DNA from: an uncultured Dehalococcoidia bacterium
GTDB lineage: Bacteria > Chloroflexota > Dehalococcoidia > Lucifugimonadales > JADFKI01
Assembly (NCBI GenBank): GCA_958295865.1
Contig: CATQHF010000005.1
Location: 248,001-312,000, forward strand
Direction: 5' to 3'
Length of the DNA stretch: 64,000 nt
Shown here: positions 43,651 through 52,640 of the stretch, piece by piece
How the letters are laid out: each line of letters starts with the position of its first letter
Numbering within the stretch: the first letter of the stretch is position 1
Program-made: the position numbers and the translations under genes
Notes under the pieces: generated by a model
The model's input: only the letters and a program-made list of their open reading frames with translations
Told to the model about the DNA's origin: nothing
The model's database searches: none

Positions 43651-46600
43651 TTAGTGAATATCCAATAGGGACAGCCGCGGAGGTTCGTCCTTCGGCGTTT
43701 CCCTTTGCCTGTAACGCTTCGGCTTGCCGCGCATCACATCTTCGGTTGTCAGATCGAATTCGCTCATCCACTTGTCCATCGTGACCGCGCCGTAATCAGT
43801 CGGCGCCGGCGCGGTTTTGGGCAAGGTTTCGGAGTCAGACGGGTTGTCAACCTCAGGTTGCGTCGTATCTTTCCACGACCGGTAGCATGCGGTGTGGAAG
43901 ACATACCGAGCGCCCGCTTTCACGCCGTCCCCGGAGCCGATAACCTTGAACGCCGACGTCACAAGCCTTTGCTCGTTCTTCAGGATGAACTGCTGGCAGC
44001 CCACGCAGGCCTCATCGTCTCCGCCGGTTTCAAGCGCCGCGAGCAGAGGCATTGGCTCATCAACGGGTTCAGCTCGCTCCTCCGGCGTTTTGGATTCCAC
44101 AGTTTCCTTCGGTGTCAGGCTGTGTGTAATGAGTTGCGCCGCCATATCCGGAGTCAGTCCATCCACGCCCTCCACCTCATAGCCGTCAAGGTCCCACTCA
44201 CGCTCGTCTTCAACGAGCAGAAACTCTCCCTCGGCGTCCGAGTCCAGTCCGGCGATGTTGATGCCGGCCTCGAAGCTGCCGTCGAACTCGATGTCGCCGT
44301 CGACAAGCATCTGCGCTATCGAGCGCCCCATGCTGTCTCCGCCGGCAAGAGCAGAAAGTCCGTCGTTGGATAGGTCGCCCTCGACTGCAAGCGAAGTCGC
44401 TACCTTATTGGCGATGAGGTATAGCGCTTGAGTCTGCTTGGACTCCTTGTAGGTCAGGTAATATACTCTGACTGGCTCCGTCTGCCCAATGCGCCAGGAG
44501 CGTCTCGAAGCCTGCCTGACGCGCGCGGTGTGATAGTCAGCCTCGTACCAGACGATTGTTGGAAATTCGAGCATGTCAACGCCCGTCTCCACCAGTTGCG
44601 GATGACATATCAGGGCATCCAGCCCGCTGTCCAACTCGGCCTTCAGCCACTCCATCCGTTTATCGGCGTCAACGGTTTCAGAGCGCAGGATGCGTGTCTT
44701 TATGCCTCTGGTGTCCATCAGGTCGGCTAGACGCGGCATCACGTCGCGTTTGCGCGTGTGTGTGCAGAACACCAGTACCTTGCGCCCCGCTTCTTTCTCG
44801 CGTTCGATTATCTCCAGCAGCTTCTCTTCCTTCGGATATACCCTGTCCTGCGACAGCGGCGGGCGACTTATGAGAGCGTGCCCGTCATCCGGGCTGAAAA
44901 TCCTTGCCGCCTCTTCCTGGGTGCAGCAGTCCGGGTAGCTGAGCACGGCTTGGGCGAAAATGCTGACGAGCTGCTGAGCCGCGCGTGGGCTGCTGAAGGT
45001 CAGACTCTTGATCTCCTCGAGGATGCGCCGCTCCATCAGCTGGTAGTTGTCCTTTTGGGTATGACCCGTGATAGCGTCCGGCTTGTCGTCCAGATCGACG
45101 GTGATGGAGTGCTCGCTGAAGTCGGGCAGTCCCGCGGCCACATCAAGTAGTCGAATGAACACCGACTGTCCCAGAATGTACCGCAGCACGCCAGGCATAG
45201 CGCCGGGCAGATCCTTGGGGCGTTCCTTGTTCTTCCTAATGCGGCTGCGCTTGCCGTTCTCCGCGTCGAGGTAGATGGTCTTCTCAACAAAGCCGAAGAC
45301 GTTGCGCCAGCGCGTCTCTTCACCGTGCGCGAAGTCGTGCCGGATGTCCCGCCCGCCGAAGGCGTACAGAAGGTTGAACAGGTCACGGGCGTAACCCGCC
45401 ATTAGCGTACCGGTCAGACTCATCGACTGCGGCGCAAGTTCCGCCAGCATCCTGGCCATCATGCCTTGAGCGGAGCTGCCCGCCTTGAACTGGTGGACTT
45501 CATCCTCGATTACGAGGTCGCACCAGTCGCTCAGGTATCTCTTGATGTACTCGGCAAGGTCAAAGCGCCGCGGCGGTTCCTGTTTCGTGCGGAAGACCTC
45601 GCGACGACTGGTTTCCGTGACTGCGTCCATTGAAGGTTCGTAGTCCTGTGAATGAGAGCCGAGTCCCCGGTAGGATAGAGCCTCTTTCGCGTCCACACCT
45701 GTGCCGTAGAGATAGTGTCGATAGATGCGCTCTCTCAGTCGCTCGTCGCGCCTGGGGTAGCCTGTGTCGATGCCGCTGACGGCGGTCTTCGTAAGCGCTT
45801 GCCAAAGGGGCGCGCCGCAACGCTCGCTGACAGTGCCGTAGGCAGTCTGCCCATCTTTATCCTTGAACTCACTGCGTCCGACCGTTATGGAGTTGATGCA
45901 ACTTCGCCTTCGTCTCGCCAGCCAGTCCCACTCAACGGGTTCGCCCTTGTTATTCGTGAGTGGTTGACAACACTCAGGACAGCACATCCTTTGGACATGC
46001 ATGCGCTCGACCTTCTTGCGGTCTCCGTCCCCTGCATCGGCTTCTGAACCGTCAGTTTCGAGTACCTGCGACAGGATCGCTTCATCGCTCGATGCGCCTT
46101 CCGCTGTTACGGGTTCCTCAGTGGCGTCACTGTCAACGGGCTGTGCCGCCTCGATCTGCTCTTCACCGCCGTCAGAACTGTTTTCAGTGTCAACCTCGTA
46201 CTCCTCTACGAATGCTCGCCATTTCGGATGACTCTGCTCGCCGGTCGTCTCAGAGTACACGGGCTGAGGGCGGTAGCCCCAGCGCCAGTTGACCGCGGGA
46301 ATGCGGCCGTAGGACATCTTCGCGGTGCTGTGCGCCATGACGACGAACACCGGCGTCTGCCGATCGTCCTTATAGCGGTGAACGAGCCAGCGCAGCTGCT
46401 TCATGGGGTTGCGGTATAGCTTGTAGAATTCCTGCTTCCCCTTCGGTCCGGTCGCCCTGCGTCCAACGATATGGACTCTGGCTCCGGGTATGGTCTTGAG
46501 GATCTCATCCTCCCACTTCCAAACGAGCGTGGGAGGGCAGACAACGAAGATGCGCCGCTTGCCGGCAAGGTACGCGGCGGACATGCTGATGTAGGTCTTG

Positions 46601-47907
46601 CCTGTGCCCATCTCGCCGACTACTATGGTGCCCGGCTCTCCGCTCATCAAGGAGAACATCGCGCCCTCGATGGCGAGACGCTGCCCATTGCCGGGCATCG
46701 GCTGACGCAACAGCCTGCGGTAGTCCGGCGCGCCTCCCAAGACTTCGCGCAATGCCTGTGGAGTGTACTTCGGAGGCATGACCTTGCTGATGTACTGCGC
46801 CAACGGCTTGCGCCACTTGCTCACGAACTCGCCGAGCTGCACATCGTCCTCAAACTCCCAAGTCTTGGGATCGAGCGTGACGGCGGTGCTGGACAGGCGC
46901 TCCGATATGCGCTGAACCGTACCCTCGGCGTTCTCGTTTGTCGTCTCTACGATTTTCCTTGAAGCAGCCCTGAATATGGACTCCTCGCCGCTCTGTTCGT
47001 CCTCGACATGGATGCCGAGGCCGCCGACGCCCCCGCCAGACATGATTAGCCCCATGTGTCCGGTGCGCGGCGGCATCAGTGGCTGCACGATGTCGTGCCT
47101 CGGTGGATTCATTATGTCCCGCCACTCTCTTCGCGTCTCGTAGCCGGTGCGGGCGACTTCCTCTAGTACGTCGTCATAGTCGATCCGCAGGGCGCTGAAA
47201 CGATCGACCTCATTGTCCACTCCGGTGAACTCGAAAGTATTCTCTTCGCCCATCGAGTCGCACTTGCCCTTGGCGTACTCGACAATCAGCCTCTCGTTCT
47301 TCACGCGATTCGTAGGTGCGCCGCTGCGCCTAGCCACCAGCATCACCTGGTTAAACTTCTCGGCTTCCGGATTGTCCGCCTTCCAGATGCGGAAACGCTC
47401 GTAGTTGCGCGACAGGAAATCTGCGCTAACGGCGAGTACGTACCGAGGCACGATGTATATCAGTGTCCCGCCAATTCCCAGCAGCTTCGTAGAGCGCACC
47501 AGAAACCGCTGTTCGAGGCGCTCGTAGTCAGGATCGTAATCATAGGGAGGGTTCAGGAGCATGACGCTGAACGCTTCATCCGTAATCACTGTGTTCGAAT
47601 AGTCTGCCTGTATCACCTCGTCCAGCGCCTTGCGAGCCTTTCCGGCGCGTTCCCTGTCCAGTTCCACGCCGTAGGTCTCGATCATCTTCCTCGGCAGGTA
47701 GTAGTTCATCCCCTTCCGGAACTCTTGGCGAATCGCCTTCTCAAGCGTCTGGAGTGCGATTCCCTCGCCGGCGCAAGGGTCTATCAGTCGAATTGGCGCG
47801 AAGCTCCGAATCTTGTCATAGTTGTTGAAAAGCCCCGCCAGAGCCGCAATGGTGGGCGGATGCGAGGGCACGTACTCCATGTCCGCTTGTGATCCGAGTC
47901 TGCTCAT
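43651..47907 (-). CDS. DNA methyltransferase - SNF2-like helicase fusion (DUF6094 type)
   Basis: 1418 residues. The N-terminal domain is an N6-adenine-type methyltransferase: DPCAGEG (43-49) and NPPYD (119-123). From ~410 a superfamily-2 helicase: GEMGTGKT (431-438), CPPTLVWKWEDEI, an inserted acidic and zinc-binding segment (CCPECCQPL, 642-650), DEVH (802-805), and QASRRSWRIGQTEPV near the end of the core. The last ~170 residues hold an ACVGCQQF zinc site. Similar fused proteins occur on large plasmids and ICEs; it may methylate and translocate on element DNA as self-protection or anti-restriction. Confidence 0.88.
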   Translation of the reverse strand: MSRLGSQADMEYVPSHPPTIAALAGLFNNYDKIRSFAPIRLIDPCAGEGIALQTLEKAIRQEFRKGMNYYLPRKMIETYGVELDRERAGKARKALDEVIQADYSNTVITDEAFSVMLLNPPYDYDPDYERLEQRFLVRSTKLLGIGGTLIYIVPRYVLAVSADFLSRNYERFRIWKADNPEAEKFNQVMLVARRSGAPTNRVKNERLIVEYAKGKCDSMGEENTFEFTGVDNEVDRFSALRIDYDDVLEEVARTGYETRREWRDIMNPPRHDIVQPLMPPRTGHMGLIMSGGGVGGLGIHVEDEQSGEESIFRAASRKIVETTNENAEGTVQRISERLSSTAVTLDPKTWEFEDDVQLGEFVSKWRKPLAQYISKVMPPKYTPQALREVLGGAPDYRRLLRQPMPGNGQRLAIEGAMFSLMSGEPGTIVVGEMGTGKTYISMSAAYLAGKRRIFVVCPPTLVWKWEDEILKTIPGARVHIVGRRATGPKGKQEFYKLYRNPMKQLRWLVHRYKDDRQTPVFVVMAHSTAKMSYGRIPAVNWRWGYRPQPVYSETTGEQSHPKWRAFVEEYEVDTENSSDGGEEQIEAAQPVDSDATEEPVTAEGASSDEAILSQVLETDGSEADAGDGDRKKVERMHVQRMCCPECCQPLTNNKGEPVEWDWLARRRRSCINSITVGRSEFKDKDGQTAYGTVSERCGAPLWQALTKTAVSGIDTGYPRRDERLRERIYRHYLYGTGVDAKEALSYRGLGSHSQDYEPSMDAVTETSRREVFRTKQEPPRRFDLAEYIKRYLSDWCDLVIEDEVHQFKAGSSAQGMMARMLAELAPQSMSLTGTLMAGYARDLFNLLYAFGGRDIRHDFAHGEETRWRNVFGFVEKTIYLDAENGKRSRIRKNKERPKDLPGAMPGVLRYILGQSVFIRLLDVAAGLPDFSEHSITVDLDDKPDAITGHTQKDNYQLMERRILEEIKSLTFSSPRAAQQLVSIFAQAVLSYPDCCTQEEAARIFSPDDGHALISRPPLSQDRVYPKEEKLLEIIEREKEAGRKVLVFCTHTRKRDVMPRLADLMDTRGIKTRILRSETVDADKRMEWLKAELDSGLDALICHPQLVETGVDMLEFPTIVWYEADYHTARVRQASRRSWRIGQTEPVRVYYLTYKESKQTQALYLIANKVATSLAVEGDLSNDGLSALAGGDSMGRSIAQMLVDGDIEFDGSFEAGINIAGLDSDAEGEFLLVEDEREWDLDGYEVEGVDGLTPDMAAQLITHSLTPKETVESKTPEERAEPVDEPMPLLAALETGGDDEACVGCQQFILKNEQRLVTSAFKVIGSGDGVKAGARYVFHTACYRSWKDTTQPEVDNPSDSETLPKTAPAPTDYGAVTMDKWMSEFDLTTEDVMRGKPKRYRQRETPKDEPPRLSLLDIH

Positions 47908-47938
47908 TTTTTCGTCCTTTCATTGTCGATGCAAAAGA

Positions 47939-47975
47939 AAAGCCCCGTCCGGCTGATTTCGCCGGACGGGGCTTT
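47939..47975 (-). terminator. Leader hairpin H7 (before MTase-helicase)
   Basis: Perfect 15-bp stem AAAGCCCCGTCCGGC / GCCGGACGGGGCTTT, 7-base loop, tail TTCTTTTGC; 31 bases before the start at 47907. Confidence 0.8.
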
Positions 47976-47994
47976 CTAGTATTCCGTTTTGTTG

Positions 47995-48066
47995 CTAACC
48001 AAAGAGATGCGTACAAAGGGCTATCAGTGCAGTTCCGACCACACCGACGCTCCAGAAAAGCATCAT
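47995..48066 (-). CDS. Possible 23-residue transmembrane peptide
   Basis: ATGATG at 48066-48061 encodes MMLFWSVGVVGTALIALCTH and three more residues, one clean transmembrane helix, ending just before hairpin H7. No good SD. Fills the only long gap (47908-48174) in this part. Confidence 0.3.
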   Translation of the reverse strand: MMLFWSVGVVGTALIALCTHLFG

Positions 48067-48163
48067 GTCATACACTCTGTCTAACTTCGTACAAAGTGGA
48101 TAGAAGGTGGCATCTGTGCCTTAAAAGCGACAGCCTCGCTCTCAATGTTGAATGACAGAGGGT

Positions 48164-48180
48164 TTCTAGCGTCGCTAGAA
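48164..48180. repeat. Perfect palindrome over the stop of 48175-48429
   Basis: TTCTAGCG-T-CGCTAGAA. Could be an RNA hairpin or protein site. Confidence 0.5.
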
Positions 48181-48429
48181 TATCAACTGTACTATGACCG
48201 CTGCGGCTGCCATTACCGCAGCGCCAAGCAGGAGATATGTCAGTCTGTCAATTTTGGCGTCCAGCGCCCGATAGTTCTCATCGCTCCGCCGCCCGTTCTC
48301 GCGCACGACCTCTATGAGCAATCGCTGGGTGGCCTCCAAGGCAGCCATTCGCTCCGGAAGAGTGCCGTACTGCGCCGGCGGCTCTTCCTGTCTTTCGGTT
48401 TCCTGCTGTTCCGCGTTCGTCGTTGTCAA
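48175..48429 (-). CDS. Tail-anchored coiled-coil protein
   Basis: 84 residues: Glu/Gln-rich start, a coiled coil (MAALEATQRLLIEVVRENG) and a C-terminal transmembrane helix (LLLGAAVMAAAAVIVQLIF). SD GGAGGAGAAC. Topologically the mirror of the protein at 38690. Function unknown. Confidence 0.65.
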   Translation of the reverse strand: MTTTNAEQQETERQEEPPAQYGTLPERMAALEATQRLLIEVVRENGRRSDENYRALDAKIDRLTYLLLGAAVMAAAAVIVQLIF

Positions 48430-48524
48430 TGTTCTCCTCCTTAACTAACTGTATCCTACCATAATTGGGTTCATCATTTCTTCGATGTATAGCTCACCGT
48501 CTCACACGGTGAACTTCCGTATCG

Positions 48525-48806
48525 CTAGTAGCTCAACAACACGAAGATGCCGCCTTCAGCTTCGTAGCCGCGCCGCTTCCAGTAGTCTTCGCACCACTGC
48601 ACGAATGCGCCGGCCTGTTCAAGGTCGTCCGCGCTCAGGCTGTCATTCTCCTCGAGCATGCTGCTGAAAGCGCTTCTGATCTCGTTGAGCGTCAGCGACT
48701 CGTCGTTGTGGGTGCAGGCATAATGGCAGAGGCGCTCCCACAGCGCGCTTCCCGGCTGAGGGGCGCTCCAGTTCGTGCCTTCTACAAATCCGATGTCCAG
48801 TCCCAT
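48525..48806 (-). CDS. Unknown 93-residue acidic protein
   Basis: Begins MGLDIGFVEGTNWSAP and ends in a Trp/Tyr-rich helix (FVQWCEDYWKRRGYEA). SD AAAGGA upstream; starts 5 bases after the next gene's stop. No family recognised. Confidence 0.65.
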   Translation of the reverse strand: MGLDIGFVEGTNWSAPQPGSALWERLCHYACTHNDESLTLNEIRSAFSSMLEENDSLSADDLEQAGAFVQWCEDYWKRRGYEAEGGIFVLLSY

Positions 48807-48811
48807 AGCGC

Positions 48812-49270
48812 TTATCCTTTCCTGATTTCAGCGGCGAGATTCTCGCCGTCTCTGTCTCTGAATATGTGATCGTGCAGCGCAATCGCTCTGCGCCACTCGA
48901 TTTCCTTCAGACTTCCGTCCGAACCGATCCGGACGCCGTCGCCAAGGTGGTATTTCAGAATCAGCAAGGCAATACAGACTACCGCGTCGTATCGGCGGCG
49001 GCTTGTCTTGCAGTACGAAAACCGCTCATCAAGACCCAATCGCCTGTTCTCCTCAAAGGGAGGCGGGTAGAGGAAACCGTCGCCACTGTCCTCATCAATA
49101 CCGTTGAACTGGATTATGCGCGAGCTTATCTGAGGAACGCTTTCAAGCTCGCCATCCCCGTTTCCTATCGGAATCTCGCAGCGGCTGATGACCGTAGCGA
49201 TGTCCCGTCCGATTTCCTTGACCTTCAGGTCGTCCAAGTTTTCTCCCATAGTATAGTAATGCGTGTACAC
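48812..49270 (-). CDS. Conserved phage-type hypothetical protein
   Basis: 152 residues. The stretch FNGIDEDSGDGFLYPP, then FSYCKTSRRRYDAVVCIALL and GVRIGSDGSLKEIEW recalls a family of uncharacterised proteins from phages and large plasmids with an FCKT motif. I cannot assign a function. Confidence 0.65.
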   Translation of the reverse strand: MYTHYYTMGENLDDLKVKEIGRDIATVISRCEIPIGNGDGELESVPQISSRIIQFNGIDEDSGDGFLYPPPFEENRRLGLDERFSYCKTSRRRYDAVVCIALLILKYHLGDGVRIGSDGSLKEIEWRRAIALHDHIFRDRDGENLAAEIRKG

Positions 49271-49328
49271 CTGTTGTCCTCCTGGGCATACCTGCGTATG
49301 CAGGTATGCCCGCCTATCCGGACGCCGG

Positions 49329-50258
49329 CTACGCGGCAGACGCTCGGGCTTTCACCATTGCGGCGGCCTTCTGTACAAGGTCGCCCAATTCGTTCAAGCT
49401 GGCCTCCTCCAGCCGTTTCCCGTACCGCTGCAGATAATTCTCGCGGATGGCCTGCTCGTCGTACCCCAACTTCTCGCAGTAGCCGTAATACTCCTGCAAG
49501 AGCATCGCCTTCGTCGGGCGAGGCTGCTGACGTCCATGCGCCGCTTGGGGTGTTCTCGCGGCTCTCCGCGTGGCGACAGGCGCTGGTCCGTCCGCATTAG
49601 GTACTTCATCCGACGGCTCGACAGGAGTCTGATCGCAGTACCCATTCTCACTACTGTTGTCGCGTCTCGTGCAGTAGTAGCCGTTGCCGCGTGTGCTCTC
49701 GCGCACATGTCGTCCCGGGCCATGCTTGGGGCAAGCAGGGCCGCCGGCTTCTACTCCTTCGTTGCTATCTCCATAGAGCGAATTGCCGAACTGTGGCCCG
49801 AAGCCGCGAAGCGCCCTCTTCATCCCGTCGGAAATCGCGCCCTTGCGCGCCATTTCGTGCATCCCGACTATCCTGTTCTTCGGGGTGTCGGGCTTCAGGT
49901 CCTTCAAGTCGCAGAAACCCTCGTCGCTGAATATCATCCGCTCGCCGAGATATACGCCGACCGTAGCCGTGTAATACTCGTACCTGGCGGTAATCTCGCC
50001 GGTTGACGGATTCATGATGTCAATCTGTTGCAGATCGGGTCCGCCGAGGACGCGATACCCCCAGTTGCCATAGCCGAATATCCGGTTCGCCTGGTCGATC
50101 GCCATCCACGCCTCGATGTACGACAGCTGCTTGCCGCCGGCGCCCTCACGCTGGCTAACCATGGTCGGATCCAGGGGCTGCCCCAACAGCTCCAGCGCCT
50201 CGGACGACAGTCCGCCGTCGACCGTCTTGAACTCGTGATTCGTATTCTTGTCAGTCAT
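49329..50258 (-). CDS. Rad52-family single-strand annealing protein
   Basis: 309 residues. The Rad52/22 core is in residues ~25-165: SYIEAWMAIDQANRIFGYGN, EYYTATVGVYLG, GFCDLKDLKPDT and EMARKGAISDGMKRALRGFG. After it, a zinc-binding linker (CPKHGPG ... YYCTRRD ... GYCDQ) and a helical tail. Anneals complementary ssDNA; with the PD-(D/E)XK nuclease and SSBs in this block it makes a phage-like recombination set. A 12-nt repeat leader lies just upstream. Confidence 0.9.
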   Translation of the reverse strand: MTDKNTNHEFKTVDGGLSSEALELLGQPLDPTMVSQREGAGGKQLSYIEAWMAIDQANRIFGYGNWGYRVLGGPDLQQIDIMNPSTGEITARYEYYTATVGVYLGERMIFSDEGFCDLKDLKPDTPKNRIVGMHEMARKGAISDGMKRALRGFGPQFGNSLYGDSNEGVEAGGPACPKHGPGRHVRESTRGNGYYCTRRDNSSENGYCDQTPVEPSDEVPNADGPAPVATRRAARTPQAAHGRQQPRPTKAMLLQEYYGYCEKLGYDEQAIRENYLQRYGKRLEEASLNELGDLVQKAAAMVKARASAA

Positions 50259-50296
50259 GTCTTTCTCCTTGAAACTCTTTCTCTACTTCGGGTTTG

Positions 50297-50325
50297 CGCT
50301 ACACGCCGCACTACAGACCGCGCTA
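50297..50325 (-). repeat. 12-nt leader repeat (before rad52 homologue)
   Basis: On the minus strand TAGCGCGGTCTG, then TAGTGCGGCGTG, then TAGCG, contiguous. The first TAG is the stop of the upstream gene. Confidence 0.65.
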
Positions 50326-50517
50326 ATCGCCTCTGAACAGTTGCCACAGCGGACGGATGGGCTGTGAGTCCGTCAGCGTTCCCAGCAGCTCATAGAAGCC
50401 CCATCCGAACGCCTCCGATGTGATCCACAACACCACTGAAAGCGTCGGGAGTGTCTGTATTAGGGCAAGCCCGACGCCCCTCATCAGTCCGTTGATCTGA
50501 TTTCTTGCGATCTCCAT
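50323..50517 (-). CDS. Small membrane protein
   Basis: 64 residues with one or two hydrophobic segments (GVGLALIQTLPTLSVVLWIT). The start ATG lies 4 bases past the preceding stop. Function unknown. Confidence 0.55.
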   Translation of the reverse strand: MEIARNQINGLMRGVGLALIQTLPTLSVVLWITSEAFGWGFYELLGTLTDSQPIRPLWQLFRGD

Positions 50518-50521
50518 CTCG

Positions 50522-50752
50522 TTATCTGCCTCCCAATCCCGGGTTCAGGGCGCGGAAGTTTGCGGCTACGATGCCGTTGAATACGTCATCGTCCGCGCCG
50601 TGACCGAACGCGCTGAACAGACTGATCGGCTCATCAATGTCGAAGAACACTATGCGGTCGTCATCCCCGATGCCGCCTTCCTGGCGCATCTCCCGAACTT
50701 TGCGGAAAAGCGTCAGATCAACCGGATTGTCCTGCTCAAAATGAGTTGCCAT
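50522..50752 (-). CDS. Unknown 76-residue protein
   Basis: ATG 50752 with AAAGGATAC upstream; the longer frame crosses hairpin H8. Acidic, with RIVFFDIDEPISLFSAFG. No family recognised. Confidence 0.6.
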   Translation of the reverse strand: MATHFEQDNPVDLTLFRKVREMRQEGGIGDDDRIVFFDIDEPISLFSAFGHGADDDVFNGIVAANFRALNPGLGGR

Positions 50753-50801
50753 TGAAGTATCCTTTCTTCCCGTCTGCACCCGTGGCGCAGCTATAAGAGA
50801 A

Positions 50802-50834
50802 AGCCCCTCTCGAACATCTGCCGAGAGGGGCTTA
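50802..50834 (-). terminator. Leader hairpin H8
   Basis: AAGCCCCTCTCG / CGAGAGGGGCTT, perfect 12 bp; tail TCTCTTATAG; 49 bases before 50752. Confidence 0.65.
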
Positions 50835-50915
50835 TCGGTTTTAGTTTGGATTACGGCTAATCGCGGCTGCGCGCCGCGGACATTTCTGCCGCCGGCGGGT
50901 GCAGCCGTCTGATGA

Positions 50916-51785
50916 TCAAACTCCGCACATACCCTCACATTCGTTGATCCAGTTGTCGCGCGATGCAAATAGCCCTAGCGTCCCCGACTCCTTGTAAGTC
51001 GCGCGACTTACGGCTTCCCTTAGCGGACGACCGCTGTGATGTAGGTACTGATGTCCGTCATCTTTCTCGCCGGCGCGAGGCTGCATCCTTGGCGCTCCCG
51101 CGCGGAGCAACTCGTCTATCTCGCAAGCGTCCTCGAACTCGTCAGAGCGGTTGCGCTTCATGTCCCACCACTCGGCGTCGTTGTGAAACGGGCAGCCGAT
51201 ACAGGCGGACTTTGCCAGCTTGCGATCCGGGTAATGCCGCGCGAACCATAGAAGGCAGTCCGCTCTAGCCATTTCCAGTTCAAGGAGCGGATAGCGATTT
51301 TCGATGTAGAACCTCGGGTTGTCCTTCGACCGCGCCCACTCGTCGGCGCTGATGCCCAACCACTGCTGGACGCGCGTTCCTCGACTGACACGCTCGCCGG
51401 GTCGGTAGCCAAGCAGTTCGCGCACGCTCTGCACTATCGGCTTTATCTTGTAGTCGCCGGTGCACTGCCGCACGGAAATGCTGCCACTGCTGGAAAATGC
51501 GGGAAGCACCGTGAATTGCCTGTCTTTCTTCTTGTTCTTATGAGAGAAGCCGCCCACTACGGCCTCTCTGATGTTTCCCGCGCTGACGCGCAGCACGGGG
51601 AATGGAAGCTGATCCTCTAGCCAGTCGAGGTGTTCGTACACCTGCGCCGGTTCCCAGCCGGTGTCCGCGAATATCGCAACATCCGGCATTGGGCGAATCA
51701 ACCCTCTCGCTGCCATCAGAGTCATCACACTGGATTGCACGCCCGCTCCCAGTGAGATGACTATCAGTTCACTTTTCCTTGCCAT
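50916..51785 (-). CDS. PAPS-reductase-like (PP-loop) protein
   Basis: 289 residues. PP-loop SLGAGVQSSVM (residues 11-21), ADTGWEPAQVYEHLDWL, and a Cys pair CIGCPFHNDAEWW plus CTGDYKIKP. This variety is frequent in phages and mobile elements and is related to DndC/CysH. Predicted to adenylate or transfer sulphur on an unknown substrate; no other Dnd genes are present. Starts 3 bases after the upstream stop. Confidence 0.85.
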   Translation of the reverse strand: MARKSELIVISLGAGVQSSVMTLMAARGLIRPMPDVAIFADTGWEPAQVYEHLDWLEDQLPFPVLRVSAGNIREAVVGGFSHKNKKKDRQFTVLPAFSSSGSISVRQCTGDYKIKPIVQSVRELLGYRPGERVSRGTRVQQWLGISADEWARSKDNPRFYIENRYPLLELEMARADCLLWFARHYPDRKLAKSACIGCPFHNDAEWWDMKRNRSDEFEDACEIDELLRAGAPRMQPRAGEKDDGHQYLHHSGRPLREAVSRATYKESGTLGLFASRDNWINECEGMCGV

Positions 51786-51788
51786 CAG

Positions 51789-52520
51789 CTAATCCGCCGC
51801 TTCCATAAGCAGCTCCGCCGCGTCATAGGAGCCGGGCACGTGTAGCTCGCCGGCGCGTCCTAGATAGCCAACCGCCTCTCTCAGCGAGTCGCTGGCCGGT
51901 TCGCACAGCCAAGCTTGTCCCCTGAGGCTTATGAGCGGCTTGATGCCCTTGCGCGCATTCAGGCAGTACTTCCATAGCGGTTCCGCCCACTCTTCCAGGA
52001 GAGGCTCGCTCACTCGCCTGGGCATATACGCAAACCAGCGTCTCGCCGTAGCCGCTTCTTCTTCGTCCGCGTGTCCGTAGAGGACGAATCTACGGAGCGA
52101 GAGTTCTTCCTGCGCCTTGGCGTGGTCGCTCATGTCCTCGCTTTCGATTGCGGACTTCATCTGCACATGGGCATAGTTGTAGTCCCACTGCATGAGCTTT
52201 GAGTACAACACCACCTGCCAGACGCGGGCGTTCTGCACCCGTCGCGTAACTCGCCTCATCGCGCCTATCGTTTCGGTGGCGATCTTCACCGTTGTGGTCA
52301 TCTTCCAGCGACCGTTTTCGCCGACAATCGGCTTGTGCAACTGCACTACGTTCTTATTGCGATGCCCGCTGTCCAGCAACGCAGCCGCAATGCCTTCTGT
52401 CATCTGGCGGCTTCCTACCATAGAGAGATAGAACAGTCCGCCGTCGTTGTCGCGGGCGATGTCATATACGACCGCGTACTTCCCGGTATGGCTTATGGTC
52501 GGAAAGTCGTGAAATTCCAT
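51789..52520 (-). CDS. Unknown 243-residue protein coupled to the PP-loop gene
   Basis: ATG with AGAGGAGTGCG upstream. Predicted mixed alpha/beta; features QWDYNYAHVQMKSAIES and RRFVLYGHADEEEAATAR. No domain recognised. Could be a partner of the PP-loop protein because of the 3-base junction. Confidence 0.65.
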   Translation of the reverse strand: MEFHDFPTISHTGKYAVVYDIARDNDGGLFYLSMVGSRQMTEGIAAALLDSGHRNKNVVQLHKPIVGENGRWKMTTTVKIATETIGAMRRVTRRVQNARVWQVVLYSKLMQWDYNYAHVQMKSAIESEDMSDHAKAQEELSLRRFVLYGHADEEEAATARRWFAYMPRRVSEPLLEEWAEPLWKYCLNARKGIKPLISLRGQAWLCEPASDSLREAVGYLGRAGELHVPGSYDAAELLMEAAD

Positions 52521-52545
52521 TACGCACTCCTCTTGTGCTACAATG

Positions 52546-52591
52546 GAGAAATACAGCCTGTTCTAGTAGTTCTGAAGTGGCTGTATTCTCG
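52546..52591 (-). repeat. Leader inverted repeat before 51789-52520
   Basis: On the minus strand GAGAATACAGCC, 20 bases, then GGCTGTATTTCTC, pairing over 12 bp with one bulge; 26 bases before 52520. Confidence 0.5.
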
Positions 52592-52597
52592 GTTGGG

Positions 52598-52629
52598 AGG
52601 GCGGGCTTCGGTGACAAGAAGCCCGCCCT
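52598..52629. terminator. Hairpin H9
   Basis: AGGGCGGGCTTC / GAAGCCCGCCCT, 12 bp, right after the nuclease stop. The T-rich flank (TCTTTTCC) is on the plus side, unlike its neighbours, so on the minus strand it is an RNA end structure rather than a classical terminator. Confidence 0.55.
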
Positions 52630-52640
52630 TCTTTTCCTTC

